Below, one piece after another: positions 43,548 through 52,865 of a DNA stretch of 64,000 bases. The position numbers were made by a program, and so were the translations under genes. Source of the stretch: Leuctra nigra (lineage: Eukaryota > Arthropoda > Insecta > Plecoptera > Leuctridae); contig OW203769.1 in assembly GCA_934045905.1 (NCBI GenBank), forward strand, positions 806,001-870,000, given 5' to 3'. A model generated the notes under the pieces. It was not told the DNA's origin. It was given only the letters and a program-made list of their open reading frames with translations, and ran no database searches. The first letter of the stretch is position 1, and every line of letters begins with the position of its first letter.

Positions 43548-45752
43548 TTAGGGCCTATCCCAAAAGCCTACATTTATATTTGCTAGTGGGTCTGAAAGCC
43601 AATTTCCTTTTTTTATTACCTCAACGCACATCCTTCTAAATTTTTCTGTACACTTTTCGTTTCTTATTATCTCTGGGATGCGATTATACAATTTCAAGCC
43701 TTTCGAAAATAAGGTATTGTTTCCAAATTTTGTTTTACATCTAGATACAGGTAAGTTATTTGAATGTCTAGTTTTATACAATGGTGTTTCTTTAGCAACC
43801 TTATTAGTTAAGTAACTCGGCGCTACCCCTTTCGATATTTTATGAATAAATGTCATTGTATTAAGAACTATCCTATGTTTGACAGTGAGCCAACACATAG
43901 CGTTGCTCATTTTCAAAACACTGGTAGATTTATCCACCCATAAAATACTTCGCATGACCTTATTTTGAAGTTTTTGCAATTTGCTTATGTAATTTTGTGA
44001 AAGAAGAAACAATATTGAACTGCAGAAATCGAAATGGGGTGTAATTATAGCTTGACATATATGAATTTTACTAATAATCGGTAAGCTTGTGCAATGTCTC
44101 TGAAACAATCCCACTTTCCGTGATACTTTTTTTATTATATAGTCAGCATGTTTATGAAATAAGAGGAACTCATCTATTATAATACCCAAATATTTGAATT
44201 CTGAGACATTTTCAATTTGGCCATTATCTATGACTAGCTTTTTAGTAGCATATGGGTTGAACGTTTTTCTGTTGACTGTCTTACATATGACCATAGATTT
44301 AGTTTTAGATATGTTTATCTTTAACTTATTAATTCTCAACCATTGTTCGAGCAATTGTATGTCCTCATCGAGTTGCTCATGTACAACTTGTGGGTCTGCA
44401 CCACTGCAAATTATAAGGGCGTCATCCGCATATAGTTGTATTTTACAATGTTTGAAAACGAATCCCAGATCATTAATGTATAATATAAAAAGTAATGGGC
44501 CTAAGATTGAACCTTGCGGTACCCCTACTGAGCAAAGTTTTTCATTAGATCTAGTATTATATAATTTTACTATTTGTCTTCTATTTACGAGATATGAATT
44601 TAACCAACTTAGAACTTGGCCACGGAAACCATATTTATGAAGTTTTAACAAAAGTAAATTTCGGTCTACCGTATCGAAGGCTCGTTTTAAGTCCACAAAT
44701 ACCAGTCTGGTGTAGTAATTATTCTCCATTTTTTGTTTCAAATCATCTATAATATGTGTTAATACTGTCTCACATCCATGCTTTGACCGAAAGCCCGATT
44801 GTTCATCAATAATAATTGATATTTTATTAATATATTCAACAAGTTGTTTCTTTACTACAGCTTCCAATACTTTGTCAATGATATGTAAGGTATTTATTGG
44901 CCTGTAGTTTTCTCCATCAATAGCACTTTGGACTTTGGGCACTGGAGTTATTATTGATAATTTAAGTTTGTCAGGGACAATTCCCCATCTAAGGGAGTCG
45001 TTTATCATTGTTACGAAAAAGTTTGTTGTTTGATAATGAGATAATACTAGTATCAGTATTTTCTTTGAGATTCCGTCTTCCCATGGGGATCCGTCTTTTA
45101 ATTCTTTAATAATCAAACTAATAGTGTCAGCGCTAATACTTTCGAACTCTTCCATAAGTTCATTTCTACAAATTAATTTTTCAAATGATTTCGAAGCACT
45201 TTCGTTATTTGCCGGTTTAATATTTTTCACTATTTCATCAATACTATCAATAAAATACTCATTGAAAGTTTTTACTAAATTTTTGAGCCCATAAACCTTC
45301 TTGTTGTTAAAATATAGTTCAGAATCATTAAATGCATTTTTTTTCTTATAAAATGTTTTTAAAATCTTCCACATCTCTCTTGGCTGTCCCTTTTTTTCGT
45401 CAATCTTCCAGGAATAATATAACCTTTTCTTTTCTTTAACAAGCTGCACTACACTATTTCTCTTTGTCTTAAAATTGGTCCAGTCATCAGTCTTATTTGA
45501 TTTCCTTGCAATCTTAGACAGTCTATCTCTCTCTCGCTGTGCTTGTTTAACTGTTTCGTCGTACCACAGTCTACTTTCATGGCCCTCTCTAATACGTATA
45601 GTTTTGTGTTTAGCATGAACCCCAATAACACTAGTCACATTTGAAACAAAATGCTCCATCATGTCATTTACACTGCTGCTATTCTGAGAAACTGGGATAT
45701 TCCAATCTTGCACTTTTATGTCTTGGATAAATGAGTCCCTCCTTGCTTGGTT
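43548..45752 (-). CDS. LINE ORF2, reverse transcriptase part
   Basis: Over 720 codons open. In the stretch from MQDWN (45713), RT motifs are: GENYRPINTLHIIDKVLE near residue 270; GFRSKHGCETVL near 307; motif A FVDLKRAFDTVD near 339; GVPQGSILGPLLFILYINDL near 397; catalytic YADD near 428. The C-terminus has RHSNNLPVSRCKTKFGNNTL and LYNRIPE..., a typical LINE tail. The frame is the same as the endonuclease part, but a 66-bp stretch between them (about 45753-45818) reads in another frame. MQDWN is therefore not a real start. The catalytic core looks intact. Confidence 0.9.
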   Translation of the reverse strand, partial: NQARRDSFIQDIKVQDWNIPVSQNSSSVNDMMEHFVSNVTSVIGVHAKHKTIRIREGHESRLWYDETVKQAQRERDRLSKIARKSNKTDDWTNFKTKRNSVVQLVKEKKRLYYSWKIDEKKGQPREMWKILKTFYKKKNAFNDSELYFNNKKVYGLKNLVKTFNEYFIDSIDEIVKNIKPANNESASKSFEKLICRNELMEEFESISADTISLIIKELKDGSPWEDGISKKILILVLSHYQTTNFFVTMINDSLRWGIVPDKLKLSIITPVPKVQSAIDGENYRPINTLHIIDKVLEAVVKKQLVEYINKISIIIDEQSGFRSKHGCETVLTHIIDDLKQKMENNYYTRLVFVDLKRAFDTVDRNLLLLKLHKYGFRGQVLSWLNSYLVNRRQIVKLYNTRSNEKLCSVGVPQGSILGPLLFILYINDLGFVFKHCKIQLYADDALIICSGADPQVVHEQLDEDIQLLEQWLRINKLKINISKTKSMVICKTVNRKTFNPYATKKLVIDNGQIENVSEFKYLGIIIDEFLLFHKHADYIIKKVSRKVGLFQRHCTSLPIISKIHICQAIITPHFDFCSSILFLLSQNYISKLQKLQNKVMRSILWVDKSTSVLKMSNAMCWLTVKHRIVLNTMTFIHKISKGVAPSYLTNKVAKETPLYKTRHSNNLPVSRCKTKFGNNTLFSKGLKLYNRIPEIIRNEKCTEKFRRMCVEVIKKGNWLSDPLANINVGFWDRP

Positions 45753-45826
45753 TTAAAAATCTCTTTATAGTCCCAATAACTTTTGTATTTCTTTTTTAAT
45801 GGTACATTACGTGCATTAGATTTTTC
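45753..45826 (-). other. Paired compensating frameshifts in ORF2
   Basis: The endonuclease frame hits TAA at 45816 just after a GGGG-AAAAA run; continuity with family-like sequence (RNVPLKKKYKSYWDYKEI) is found in the next frame and returns to the RT frame after an ATTTTTAAAACC run. This looks like one extra base in the first run and one missing in the second. It could be real inactivation or homopolymer sequencing error. Confidence 0.75.
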
Positions 45827-46562
45827 CCCGGGTTCTTTTAGCTTTATCCCAATAAAACCCATGATCCGAGAGTGCAGTATCATTTAGTGATATGTTATAC
45901 AATTCTTCATCAATAGCATTACAAATTATATAGTCTATTAAGGTTCTAGATATTTTGACAGTTGTATCATCATTTTTTGATTTATTACTTGCAATCCTTG
46001 TAAACTCTGAAACCATCTGTATCATATCATGTTCTGTCAATATATGAAGTACTTCCTTTGCGTAGAATATATTTTTACTCAGGTCAATATTAAAATCGCC
46101 GCATAGAATTATGCTATCATTATTGTTTTGCCTTTTTAGTGATTCAATTATAATTTCCATGCCTTCCAATACATCACGCTTCCTCATTGTAGGTGATATG
46201 TATGTGATGCCAATGGTTTTACCTGCAAGAATACCAGTACTAACTTTAACCGCAAGAGACCATAATTTCTTATCAATAGTTTGTTGGAAAACAACTTTGT
46301 ATTTGATTTCACTTTTTATATACAGTAATACTCCTCCCGTATGTCTAGTACTAGAGTCAACCCGTACAAGATTGAAACCTGGGACATTTATCTCCCAGTC
46401 TTGGATGTCATTAGTGAGGTGAGTTTCCGACATTGCAAAAATCTGAGTCTTACAATTTTTGTATAATAGACAGTTTCTAATCTCATCAATACAATTAACA
46501 ATGCTTTGAATATTTATGTACAGAATATGTAAATTTGAATTTATACTATTACTCTCTTCTAG
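45816..46562 (-). CDS. LINE ORF2, APE-type endonuclease part
   Basis: Reads in frame from the codon after the ORF1 stop (46562): EESNSINSNLHILYINIQSI, so the endonuclease N-terminal strand LHILYINIQSI lies upstream of the first in-frame ATG (46433, MSETHL). APE motifs: SETHL (E of the active site), HTGGVLLYIKSEIKYK, ILCGDFNIDL (GDFN), LIDYIICN and LSDHGFYW (SDH). The frame ends early at 45816 because of a probable frameshift. Expression would depend on passing the TGA at 46563 or on reinitiation that would lose essential N-terminal sequence. Confidence 0.88.
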   Translation of the reverse strand, partial: LEESNSINSNLHILYINIQSIVNCIDEIRNCLLYKNCKTQIFAMSETHLTNDIQDWEINVPGFNLVRVDSSTRHTGGVLLYIKSEIKYKVVFQQTIDKKLWSLAVKVSTGILAGKTIGITYISPTMRKRDVLEGMEIIIESLKRQNNNDSIILCGDFNIDLSKNIFYAKEVLHILTEHDMIQMVSEFTRIASNKSKNDDTTVKISRTLIDYIICNAIDEELYNISLNDTALSDHGFYWDKAKRTRGKI

Positions 46563-46569
46563 TCAGTAG
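46563..46569 (-). promoter_or_regulatory. Candidate leaky stop codon context at the ORF1/ORF2 junction
   Basis: On the coding strand the junction reads TCC TAC TGA CTA GAA GAG. The ORF2 frame is the same as the ORF1 frame with nothing between but this TGA. UGA followed by CUAG is the best known stop-codon readthrough context in animals and animal viruses. The feature marks the stop codon; the CTAG lies immediately downstream at 46559-46562. Confidence 0.65.
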
Positions 46570-48779
46570 GACTGTAAGATTTTTGGTTTGGGTGTACGTT
46601 TACTAACCCGAAGTTGCACCTGGCTTGCAGCTTCTTGCTTCCGAGTGACATTTGGGCCTGACTGTGCACTAGTAGTTTCTGAGTGACGACTCAAGTTTTT
46701 ACTGATGCTAGCGGGAGACACTGTAACACGCTGCACTTCTGGGGACGGCTCTGGCTGTGGTGTTGGTGTCGGTTGTAGGGCTACGTCTGGCGTAGCTGAG
46801 GGTGTCGCCGGTGCCGCTGTCCCTGTCAGCTCTGCGTCTGGCGTAGCTGAAGGTGTCGTCGGTGCCGCTGTCCCTGTCAGCTCTGCGTCTGGCGTAGCTG
46901 AAGGTGTCGTCGGTGCCGCTGTCCCTGTCAGCTCTGCGTCTGGCGTAACTGAAGGTGTCGTCGGTGCCGCTGTCCCTGTCAGCTCTGCGTCTGGCGTAGC
47001 TGAAGGTGTCGTCGGTGCCGCTGTCCCTGTCAGCTCTGCGTCTGGCGTAGCTGAAGGTGTCGTCGGTGCCGCTGTCCCTGTCAGCTCTGCGTCTGGCGTA
47101 GCTGAGGGTGTAGGTGTCGTCGGTGCCGCTGTCCCTGTCAGCTCTGCGTCTGGCGTAGCTGAAGGTGTCGTCGGTGCCGCTGTCCCTGTCAGCTCTGCGT
47201 CTGGCGTAGCTGAGGGTGTCGTCGGTGCCGCTGTCCCTGTCAGCTCTGCGTCTGGCGTAGCTGAGGGTGTCGTCGGTGCCGCTGTCCCTGTCAGCTCTGC
47301 GTCTGGCGTAACTGAAGGTGTCGTCGGTGCCGCTGTCCCTGTCAGCTCTGCGTCTGGCGTAGCTGAAGGTGTCGTCGGTGCCGCTGTCCCTGTCAGCTCT
47401 GCGTCTGGCGTAGCTGAAGGTGTCGTCAGTGCCGCTGTCCTTGTCAGCTCTGCGTCTGGCGGAGGAAGTTGGCTCATTTCATATAGTTGATTTAATGCCA
47501 TCATTTTGTCAGGATTTGTTAAGAGGCATATGTTGGATGGTCTTCGTTTCCTGTCGTTCATTACATTATTGATGCTGTTGATGCTTCGGGGTATTGGTGT
47601 CAGCTGTTGTTGTTGTTGTTGCTGCTGCTGATGTTGAAAGTGGTCTAGGATGATTTGGGCCAGTTTGTTCTTTCCGAATTTGTTTAGGTGTAGGCCTTGT
47701 CTCGTATAGTCCCTTCGTTTTAGGGAGTATGTTGTAGCAAAACGAATTTTTGGATTTCTGTAGCTGTGTATCAGCGTTTTGATTTCGTTGTTGATGGTAC
47801 TAATCCATTTATTCATTTCCTTTGTGCCTTTTCTGTCGTGTCGTTGGGGAATATTCACTATGATAATGTTTGGTTTCGGATTTGAGTTCACTAGTGATTC
47901 TATTGTGTATTTAATATTTGTTGCAGTGTTATTTGTGAAATTGTTTGTTCCTGCAAGTACTACTAGTGTATCGGATTTTGACATTTCACTCAGATTGTAT
48001 TTCTCTATTAACTCCTCAATAGGTGCACTTGGTTTGAATTCGCACTTACATATGATTTCTGTTGACATTTTTTTATTCTTATTCTTGTTGATTATGCTAT
48101 TTATTTCTTCTCTAAGATCTCGCCCATGGCTGTCAGCTATAAGTTGCATCTGAATGGGTAGTTGAGCTTGCTTACTTTTTTCAGTAGTGGTAGGCGTGTG
48201 AGTTCTCACATTTGTTGTGTTGTGGTGCCCTCTGTCGTATGATTTTTGAACTTGCGGCTCCGTCGGTAGGATAGTAGTGGAGTTAGGGTTGGCTACAGGC
48301 TCACTAGGGTTGGCTACTAGCGCTACTAATGGCTCCATTAAAACTGCAGCTACACTTCCGTTTGCTGCTACCCTCATGTTGCTCCCGTTTTCCTTTGCTT
48401 TTGTGCTCGTTTCTGTACACTTTCGACATCTCTGAGGCATTGCGTTTATGTAGTTTTTTAATTCCTCTATTTCTGCTATCATTTCTTTTATTTTCTTGAT
48501 TTGATCTTGGACATTAGCTGCATTCGCACATGTAGGTGCGTTCTGTGCATGCTCTGCTTGGAAATTGCTGTGCCTCGGGCTGTGCCGTACGTTTTCGTAG
48601 CTTATTGCCTGTCTTTTGTATTTATCTGGTATATTAACACTGAAATAGGTTCTTGTAGACTCACCATGCATTTGACTTTCTTCCGTTGCACTTTCATGAT
48701 AGTTTTTCGTATATTTTTTATTGATAAACGTGGAGCTGTAATAGGTTTGTGTATTCACGGGCGCCATCTTGTTAAGCAC
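46563..48779 (-). CDS. LINE ORF1, SGNH/GDSL-esterase type, 738 aa
   Basis: ORF1 proteins of this type bind the element RNA and carry an esterase-like fold. ATG at 48779, TGA at 46563-46565. Residues 90-113 (QDQIKKIKEMIAEIEELKNY) form a likely coiled coil. Residues about 213-385 are the SGNH-like domain: LIADSHGR (nucleophile Ser 217), VVLAGTNN (277-280), GLHLNKFG (His 364). A Gln run follows near 382-391. The rest is 13 tandem copies of a 17-residue Pro/Thr-rich unit (TPDAELTGTAAPTTPSA) and a basic tail ending KPKILQSY. The C-terminal repeat is odd for ORF1 proteins. The catalytic motifs look intact. Confidence 0.88.
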   Translation of the reverse strand: MLNKMAPVNTQTYYSSTFINKKYTKNYHESATEESQMHGESTRTYFSVNIPDKYKRQAISYENVRHSPRHSNFQAEHAQNAPTCANAANVQDQIKKIKEMIAEIEELKNYINAMPQRCRKCTETSTKAKENGSNMRVAANGSVAAVLMEPLVALVANPSEPVANPNSTTILPTEPQVQKSYDRGHHNTTNVRTHTPTTTEKSKQAQLPIQMQLIADSHGRDLREEINSIINKNKNKKMSTEIICKCEFKPSAPIEELIEKYNLSEMSKSDTLVVLAGTNNFTNNTATNIKYTIESLVNSNPKPNIIIVNIPQRHDRKGTKEMNKWISTINNEIKTLIHSYRNPKIRFATTYSLKRRDYTRQGLHLNKFGKNKLAQIILDHFQHQQQQQQQQQLTPIPRSINSINNVMNDRKRRPSNICLLTNPDKMMALNQLYEMSQLPPPDAELTRTAALTTPSATPDAELTGTAAPTTPSATPDAELTGTAAPTTPSVTPDAELTGTAAPTTPSATPDAELTGTAAPTTPSATPDAELTGTAAPTTPSATPDAELTGTAAPTTPTPSATPDAELTGTAAPTTPSATPDAELTGTAAPTTPSATPDAELTGTAAPTTPSVTPDAELTGTAAPTTPSATPDAELTGTAAPTTPSATPDAELTGTAAPATPSATPDVALQPTPTPQPEPSPEVQRVTVSPASISKNLSRHSETTSAQSGPNVTRKQEAASQVQLRVSKRTPKPKILQSY
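46790..47470 (-). repeat. 51-bp coding minisatellite in ORF1, 13 copies
   Basis: Unit of 51 bp encoding 17 residues; one unit has a 6-bp insertion (TPTPSA) and a few carry SV for SA or single substitutions. The frame is preserved throughout. Confidence 0.92.
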
Positions 48780-48999
48780 TGTTAAGCTAAGATTACTATG
48801 TTACTAAATTGAAGGACTAGATTTTTTTTAAACATTTTTCCCTAGACCCTTCTACACATACGAAATAGTTTATTTTAGATTTATTAAATTTACCAGGGGT
48901 TGGTAAATAACAAGGTTTACATCAGTGTTGGTTCAACGTTAGGCCCAAGTTCCGCATCCCAGCGAGACAGTCCATGTTTCAGGTCATTTAGTCCAGAGT

Positions 49000-49600
49000 C
49001 TAAATGGTTTGACCCAAAACTAATTGCAACACAAGCGTTTTTGATATCGTTGAATTCAGAAAAAAAAACTACATAACATAGTAAAAGTCCTCCGAAATAA
49101 AATTAATGGGTTAGGGTCTAATTAATCGATTAGTGAAAAATCAATCAATCTAATTATCGGTAAACTATAATAGTAAACTACGTCGAATTTGGTATCAAAC
49201 GAAAGCTTGATGTGTCTACTATTTATTAAAAATTATTTAAAAAAAAAAAAAATCAATACTAATTACGGCCATTAATGAGCTAAAACAACCAAAAATATGG
49301 ATACTATTAAAAATTGGGGCTGTAGCCACCCCTAATAAGTTAGAAAACCGCGGTTGATGGCAAATCATTCATAAATGTGTACTTTATAACATATCAAAAG
49401 TCCTCCGAAATTATCCAACCGGAAGTGGCTTTAATTGACTAATCAATTTAAAAAATCGGCGTGATTTTTTTTCTTGACAAAGGTGGCTTGATGGGTATCA
49501 TTTAAAAGGTCTTTTCAATTACATTGTAAATACATTACTATAAATGTAGCTTAGGTTAATACAAAGGTCATGTGAGGTCACGAAGGTCAACTTTAATTGT
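49000..49600 (+). repeat. Dispersed repeat, inverted partner of 59712-60315
   Basis: About 600 bp matching 59712-60315 in reverse complement: TCAAAAACGCTTGTG, TAATCGATTAGTGAAAAATC, TTAGAAAACCGCGGTTGATG, AGTCCTCCGAAATTA and GGTCACGAAGGTCAA. AGTCCTCCGAAAT occurs twice inside. The class is unknown; no gene. Confidence 0.78.
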
Positions 49601-49869
49601 CAACACTAATGTACGAAAAGTCGATTTATCAATCGATATTACATCGATTTATAAAAATGAATAGTCAATTACACTGAATTTACCAACACTTGTTCGTGTA
49701 TGGTGGTGCTTTATAGCATCCATTGTTTATGCCTAATGCATAAACATTTCCTGGTAGAATTCCGAGATCGTCACTTTGCGCCACTTCTGCGCTGCGTTGA
49801 AAGCTTAGGACTTCCTTGTACCTTAGACTAAATAACTTATTTAGTCTAAGCTTGTACACACAACAAAAT
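49601..49869. other. Short unassigned DNA
   Basis: Nothing recognised. Confidence 0.5.
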
Positions 49870-50930
49870 CCAAGTCAATTCGGAGTTTCGATCAGGAATC
49901 TTGAGCCAAACAAGTCAGAAATGTAGTTCTGCATTTGTACACCAAGACCTACTTGAACAGATTACAGCATCCTTGGCCGTGCTGCTTGAACGATGTCCCA
50001 CGGAAGTCATCTTAAAATCGTTACGGTGTCCAGAAACAATGTTACTCAAAAAATCGCATAATAATAAGGAGTCTGGGATGTATTCTATACTTTTCTTATG
50101 ACTGAAGGTCTTCGATGGGAACGTAAGAGTCTTTTTCTTGGCATTGCATCGACTTGACATCAGTTTTTATTAATTCAGCTGCAGCTTTAATGATGCGGTA
50201 CTTTTCTGCATTAGTATCGTCAAGTCTGGTGGTAGATAGTATAAAACCGATCTAAAATAGAAGCCGCATTGCTGACTAGAGTGACAATGTTTGCCTTCCC
50301 TGCGATGTGTGATAAATACCCGAGGTCCATAATATTCCAGTATTTTCTGTTTCATTCATAAACGGGAAACTATATGCATCTCCGTCCGGCAATAGGTCCT
50401 TCAATTTGGTGATTACTCCTGGACGTGAGCTGTTCTTCCTTGTATTCTTGAAGATGGAACATCGTTTTGACAAACGCGTCATGTCGGGCAGAATTAGCCG
50501 GTCTTCCTCGGGAGCACTCATCTGATGACGCCTGATTGATCGAAAGCTGAGAAGAAGGATGGAATATTCTTCCCAGTCCTGAAGTTGGTGCTGCAGGCTG
50601 GGTGATACACAGCATCAGCAAGGACTTATAGTCCGCCCACTCGTCATGTCGGGTCGCACAAATCCCATGTGTGTCTTTAATACTATCACACCTCACAGTG
50701 ACAACAGGAATACTTGTGTTGATGACACCTATGAGATCCTTCGACCGGCTGCATAAAAAAAAACTTATCTTTGTAATCAAAATAGTCACTTTTCGAACGT
50801 AAAGTAGGTAGGACACTATGAGGTGCAGTGTCAGATTTAAACTTTTTACATACATGCCGCCTAACAAAATGTTTACGACAATGTTTACGACACGTGAACT
50901 CCTTGTCCAACACCCACTTCAATGTCATTA
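49870..50930 (-). pseudogene. Decayed member of an uncharacterised invertebrate repeat-gene family
   Basis: Reading right to left on the minus strand: FTCRKHCRKHFVRRHVCKKF, SDYFDYKDK, EGSHRCHQHKYSCCHCEV, IKDTHGICATRHDEWADY, RPANSARHDAFVKTMFHL, then VTLVSNAASILDRFYTIY, NAEKYRIIKAAAELIKTDV, SYVPIEDLQ, YIPDSLLL and FKMTSVGH, then SRFLIETPN-like residues in another frame. The order (cysteine-containing head, R.D.W, RP.....AF.K...L, V....AA.ILD.FY, RII..AAELIK.D, a VGQ-like block) matches a widespread uncharacterised family seen in many insect and other invertebrate genomes. Several frameshifts and stops show it is dead. Recognition is from memory; the function is unknown. Confidence 0.55.
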
Positions 50931-51235
50931 CTTACTTCTAGATGTACTAATTTACTGTTTTCACCTTTTTCACGTAAAAACACTGTTTTTCACCATTGGC
51001 AAGAGGAAGTAGGTTTAACTTGCAAAATACACACAGGAGTGACATGGTACGCAAACGAGCACATGGCAACACTGACCAATGTTACACAATCTTTGACACG
51101 TGGTAGATTTTATGAGCAAGCATTTAAAATGTAATGGAGAGAGAGCTAAAAATAGCTCTACCTACTCACTGAGAAAATTCTGATGCATCGTGGTTTTAGT
51201 CTTTCCGTAGGTTAGAGTGCGACAAGTAGCTATAA
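50931..51235. other. Unassigned DNA
   Basis: Nothing recognised. Confidence 0.45.
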
Positions 51236-51687
51236 CCCCATAAAAAACACTCCGTGTAAAAATACCAGCCAAGTCTCTACAACTAAAAAAAAGCTATGAA
51301 ATCTTAAAATTCTGCACTGAAAAGTAGTGATATCAAAAAATGGGCCAAGTCAAAACTTTATTTGAAAATCAAAAAATACTTGGCGCATCGTGTTTACATA
51401 GTTTAGAAGTATAGACCAGATAGAAAATATACATTAAATATACATAATACATATAGTATAATATACTTGTACTATATTCAACTGAATAAAGAATATCTTA
51501 TCTTATCTTATCTTATTATGCCCTAAAAAAATGATGCGCCAAGTATTTTTTGATTTTCAAATAAAGTTTTGACTTGGCCCATTTTTTGATATCACTACTT
51601 TTCAGTGCAGAATTTTAAGATTTCATAGCTTTTTTTTTAGTTGTAGAGACTTGGCTGGTATTTTTACACGGAGTGTTTTTTATGGGG
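51236..51687. repeat. Long inverted repeat of copy D
   Basis: Arms 51236-51390 and 51533-51687. The loop contains a small retroelement-like tail, GAATAAAGAATATCTTATCT followed by (TATCT)n, absent from the loops of A and B. Confidence 0.85.
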
Positions 51688-52250
51688 ATATCACTCCTTT
51701 TTTTAGTTTATTCTTAAAATTTGTGACAGTTAAATCGAATGAACAATTTCTAAATCCTGTAAAAAAAATCGCCATTTACAATTTGGTTACTACTAATGAA
51801 AATCTGCTATATATTTGCTTAAATGGTCTTTTATGAAGAATAGCAAAGGTTTCATTACAATCGGTCAACCCAGTTCCGAGACATGCCAACACTTCGGTTT
51901 TCAACATGGCTGCTGAAATTACTGCACTGCTTAGAATATATATCTACAAATGTGTATCTTTTTAAGCTTTCTGAATATGTATACATTTTATAGAATGGGG
52001 ATTAGGTATAATAATTTTTAATTTTTAATGACGTCATTTCCGGGCTCATGAATAGGAAAATTCTAGTTTGACTGTTCCTATTCCAAAGAGATGTCCTTCC
52101 GAATCGTTTAGCGCTAGATTCGTACCGATCAGTCTACCAGTATTCGAGATACGACGATACTTCTGGTTTCAAAATGGCGGCTGAAATCTCTGACCCCTTG
52201 AAATTTAATTTAAACATGATTACATATTATTATAAGCTGTCTCAAATAGT

Positions 52251-52865
52251 CAGGGATGGGCAGTATCTAAGATACAAGTATCTTAGATACGTATCTTGAG
52301 ATACAATAGTATCTTAGTATCTGTATCTTAGATACTTTTTAGTAAAGTATCTTATGAATGTATCTAAGATACATTTTTAAAGTATCTTGAGTATCTTATT
52401 TTTCCAAGATACTTAAGATACTTTTAAACTAAGAATGGTCAAAATATTCACAATATTTTTGCAAACAAATACCTGAAACTCCATTATAGACGATTTTCTG
52501 AGAATGGCACGTTAGGTGTCTGGGCAAGCATGAGATCTCAATCTAACTTCCTATGGACTTTCTGAAGAAATTCTTTAATTTGTATTTGTTTCTTTGGTAA
52601 TAAAAAATAAATAATTGGTATGACTATGTTATCACCTAAAAGAGTTTAAAAAATTCTATATTGACTCATATTTTTTCCCGAATCTTAATTCTCCTTTAGT
52701 TTTGAAGTATCTTGTATCTTAAGTATCTTCAAGATACTATAGTATCTTGTATCTTTAGATACTCTTAAATGAAAGTATCTTGTATCTTGTATCTTGAGAG
52801 CAAATAATCAAGGGTCTTGTATCTTGTATCTAAGATACTTTTTTTAAGTATCTTGCCCATCCCTG
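52251..52865. mobile_element. hAT-type MITE nested in copy D
   Basis: TIR CAGGGATGGGCA...TGCCCATCCCTG, perfect over 12 bp. The 8-bp duplication CAAATAGT lies on both sides (52243-52250 and 52866-52873). The uninterrupted site is visible in copy A at 9740 (CTCAAATAGTATA). The interior is mostly permuted AGTATCTTAGATAC words. 615 bp, no transposase. Confidence 0.93.

Larger units (their letters stand above)
43342..48790 (-). mobile_element. Near-full-length CR1-like LINE
   Basis: A minus-strand non-LTR retrotransposon with an esterase-type ORF1, an APE endonuclease and a reverse transcriptase in order. Its 3' end carries AATAAAG followed by a short (TAC)n tail at about 43342-43362 (plus-strand GTAGTAGTAGTAG), as in CR1/RTE-like elements that end in microsatellites. 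The 5' border is not defined. ORF1 with an SGNH esterase is known from CR1/L2-type LINEs, which is the basis for the clade suggestion. Confidence 0.85.

Noticed and set aside
46705..47490. Forward-strand Val/Gly/Ala-rich frame of 261 codons
   Set aside because: Shadow of the 51-bp coding repeat of LINE ORF1 on the other strand.
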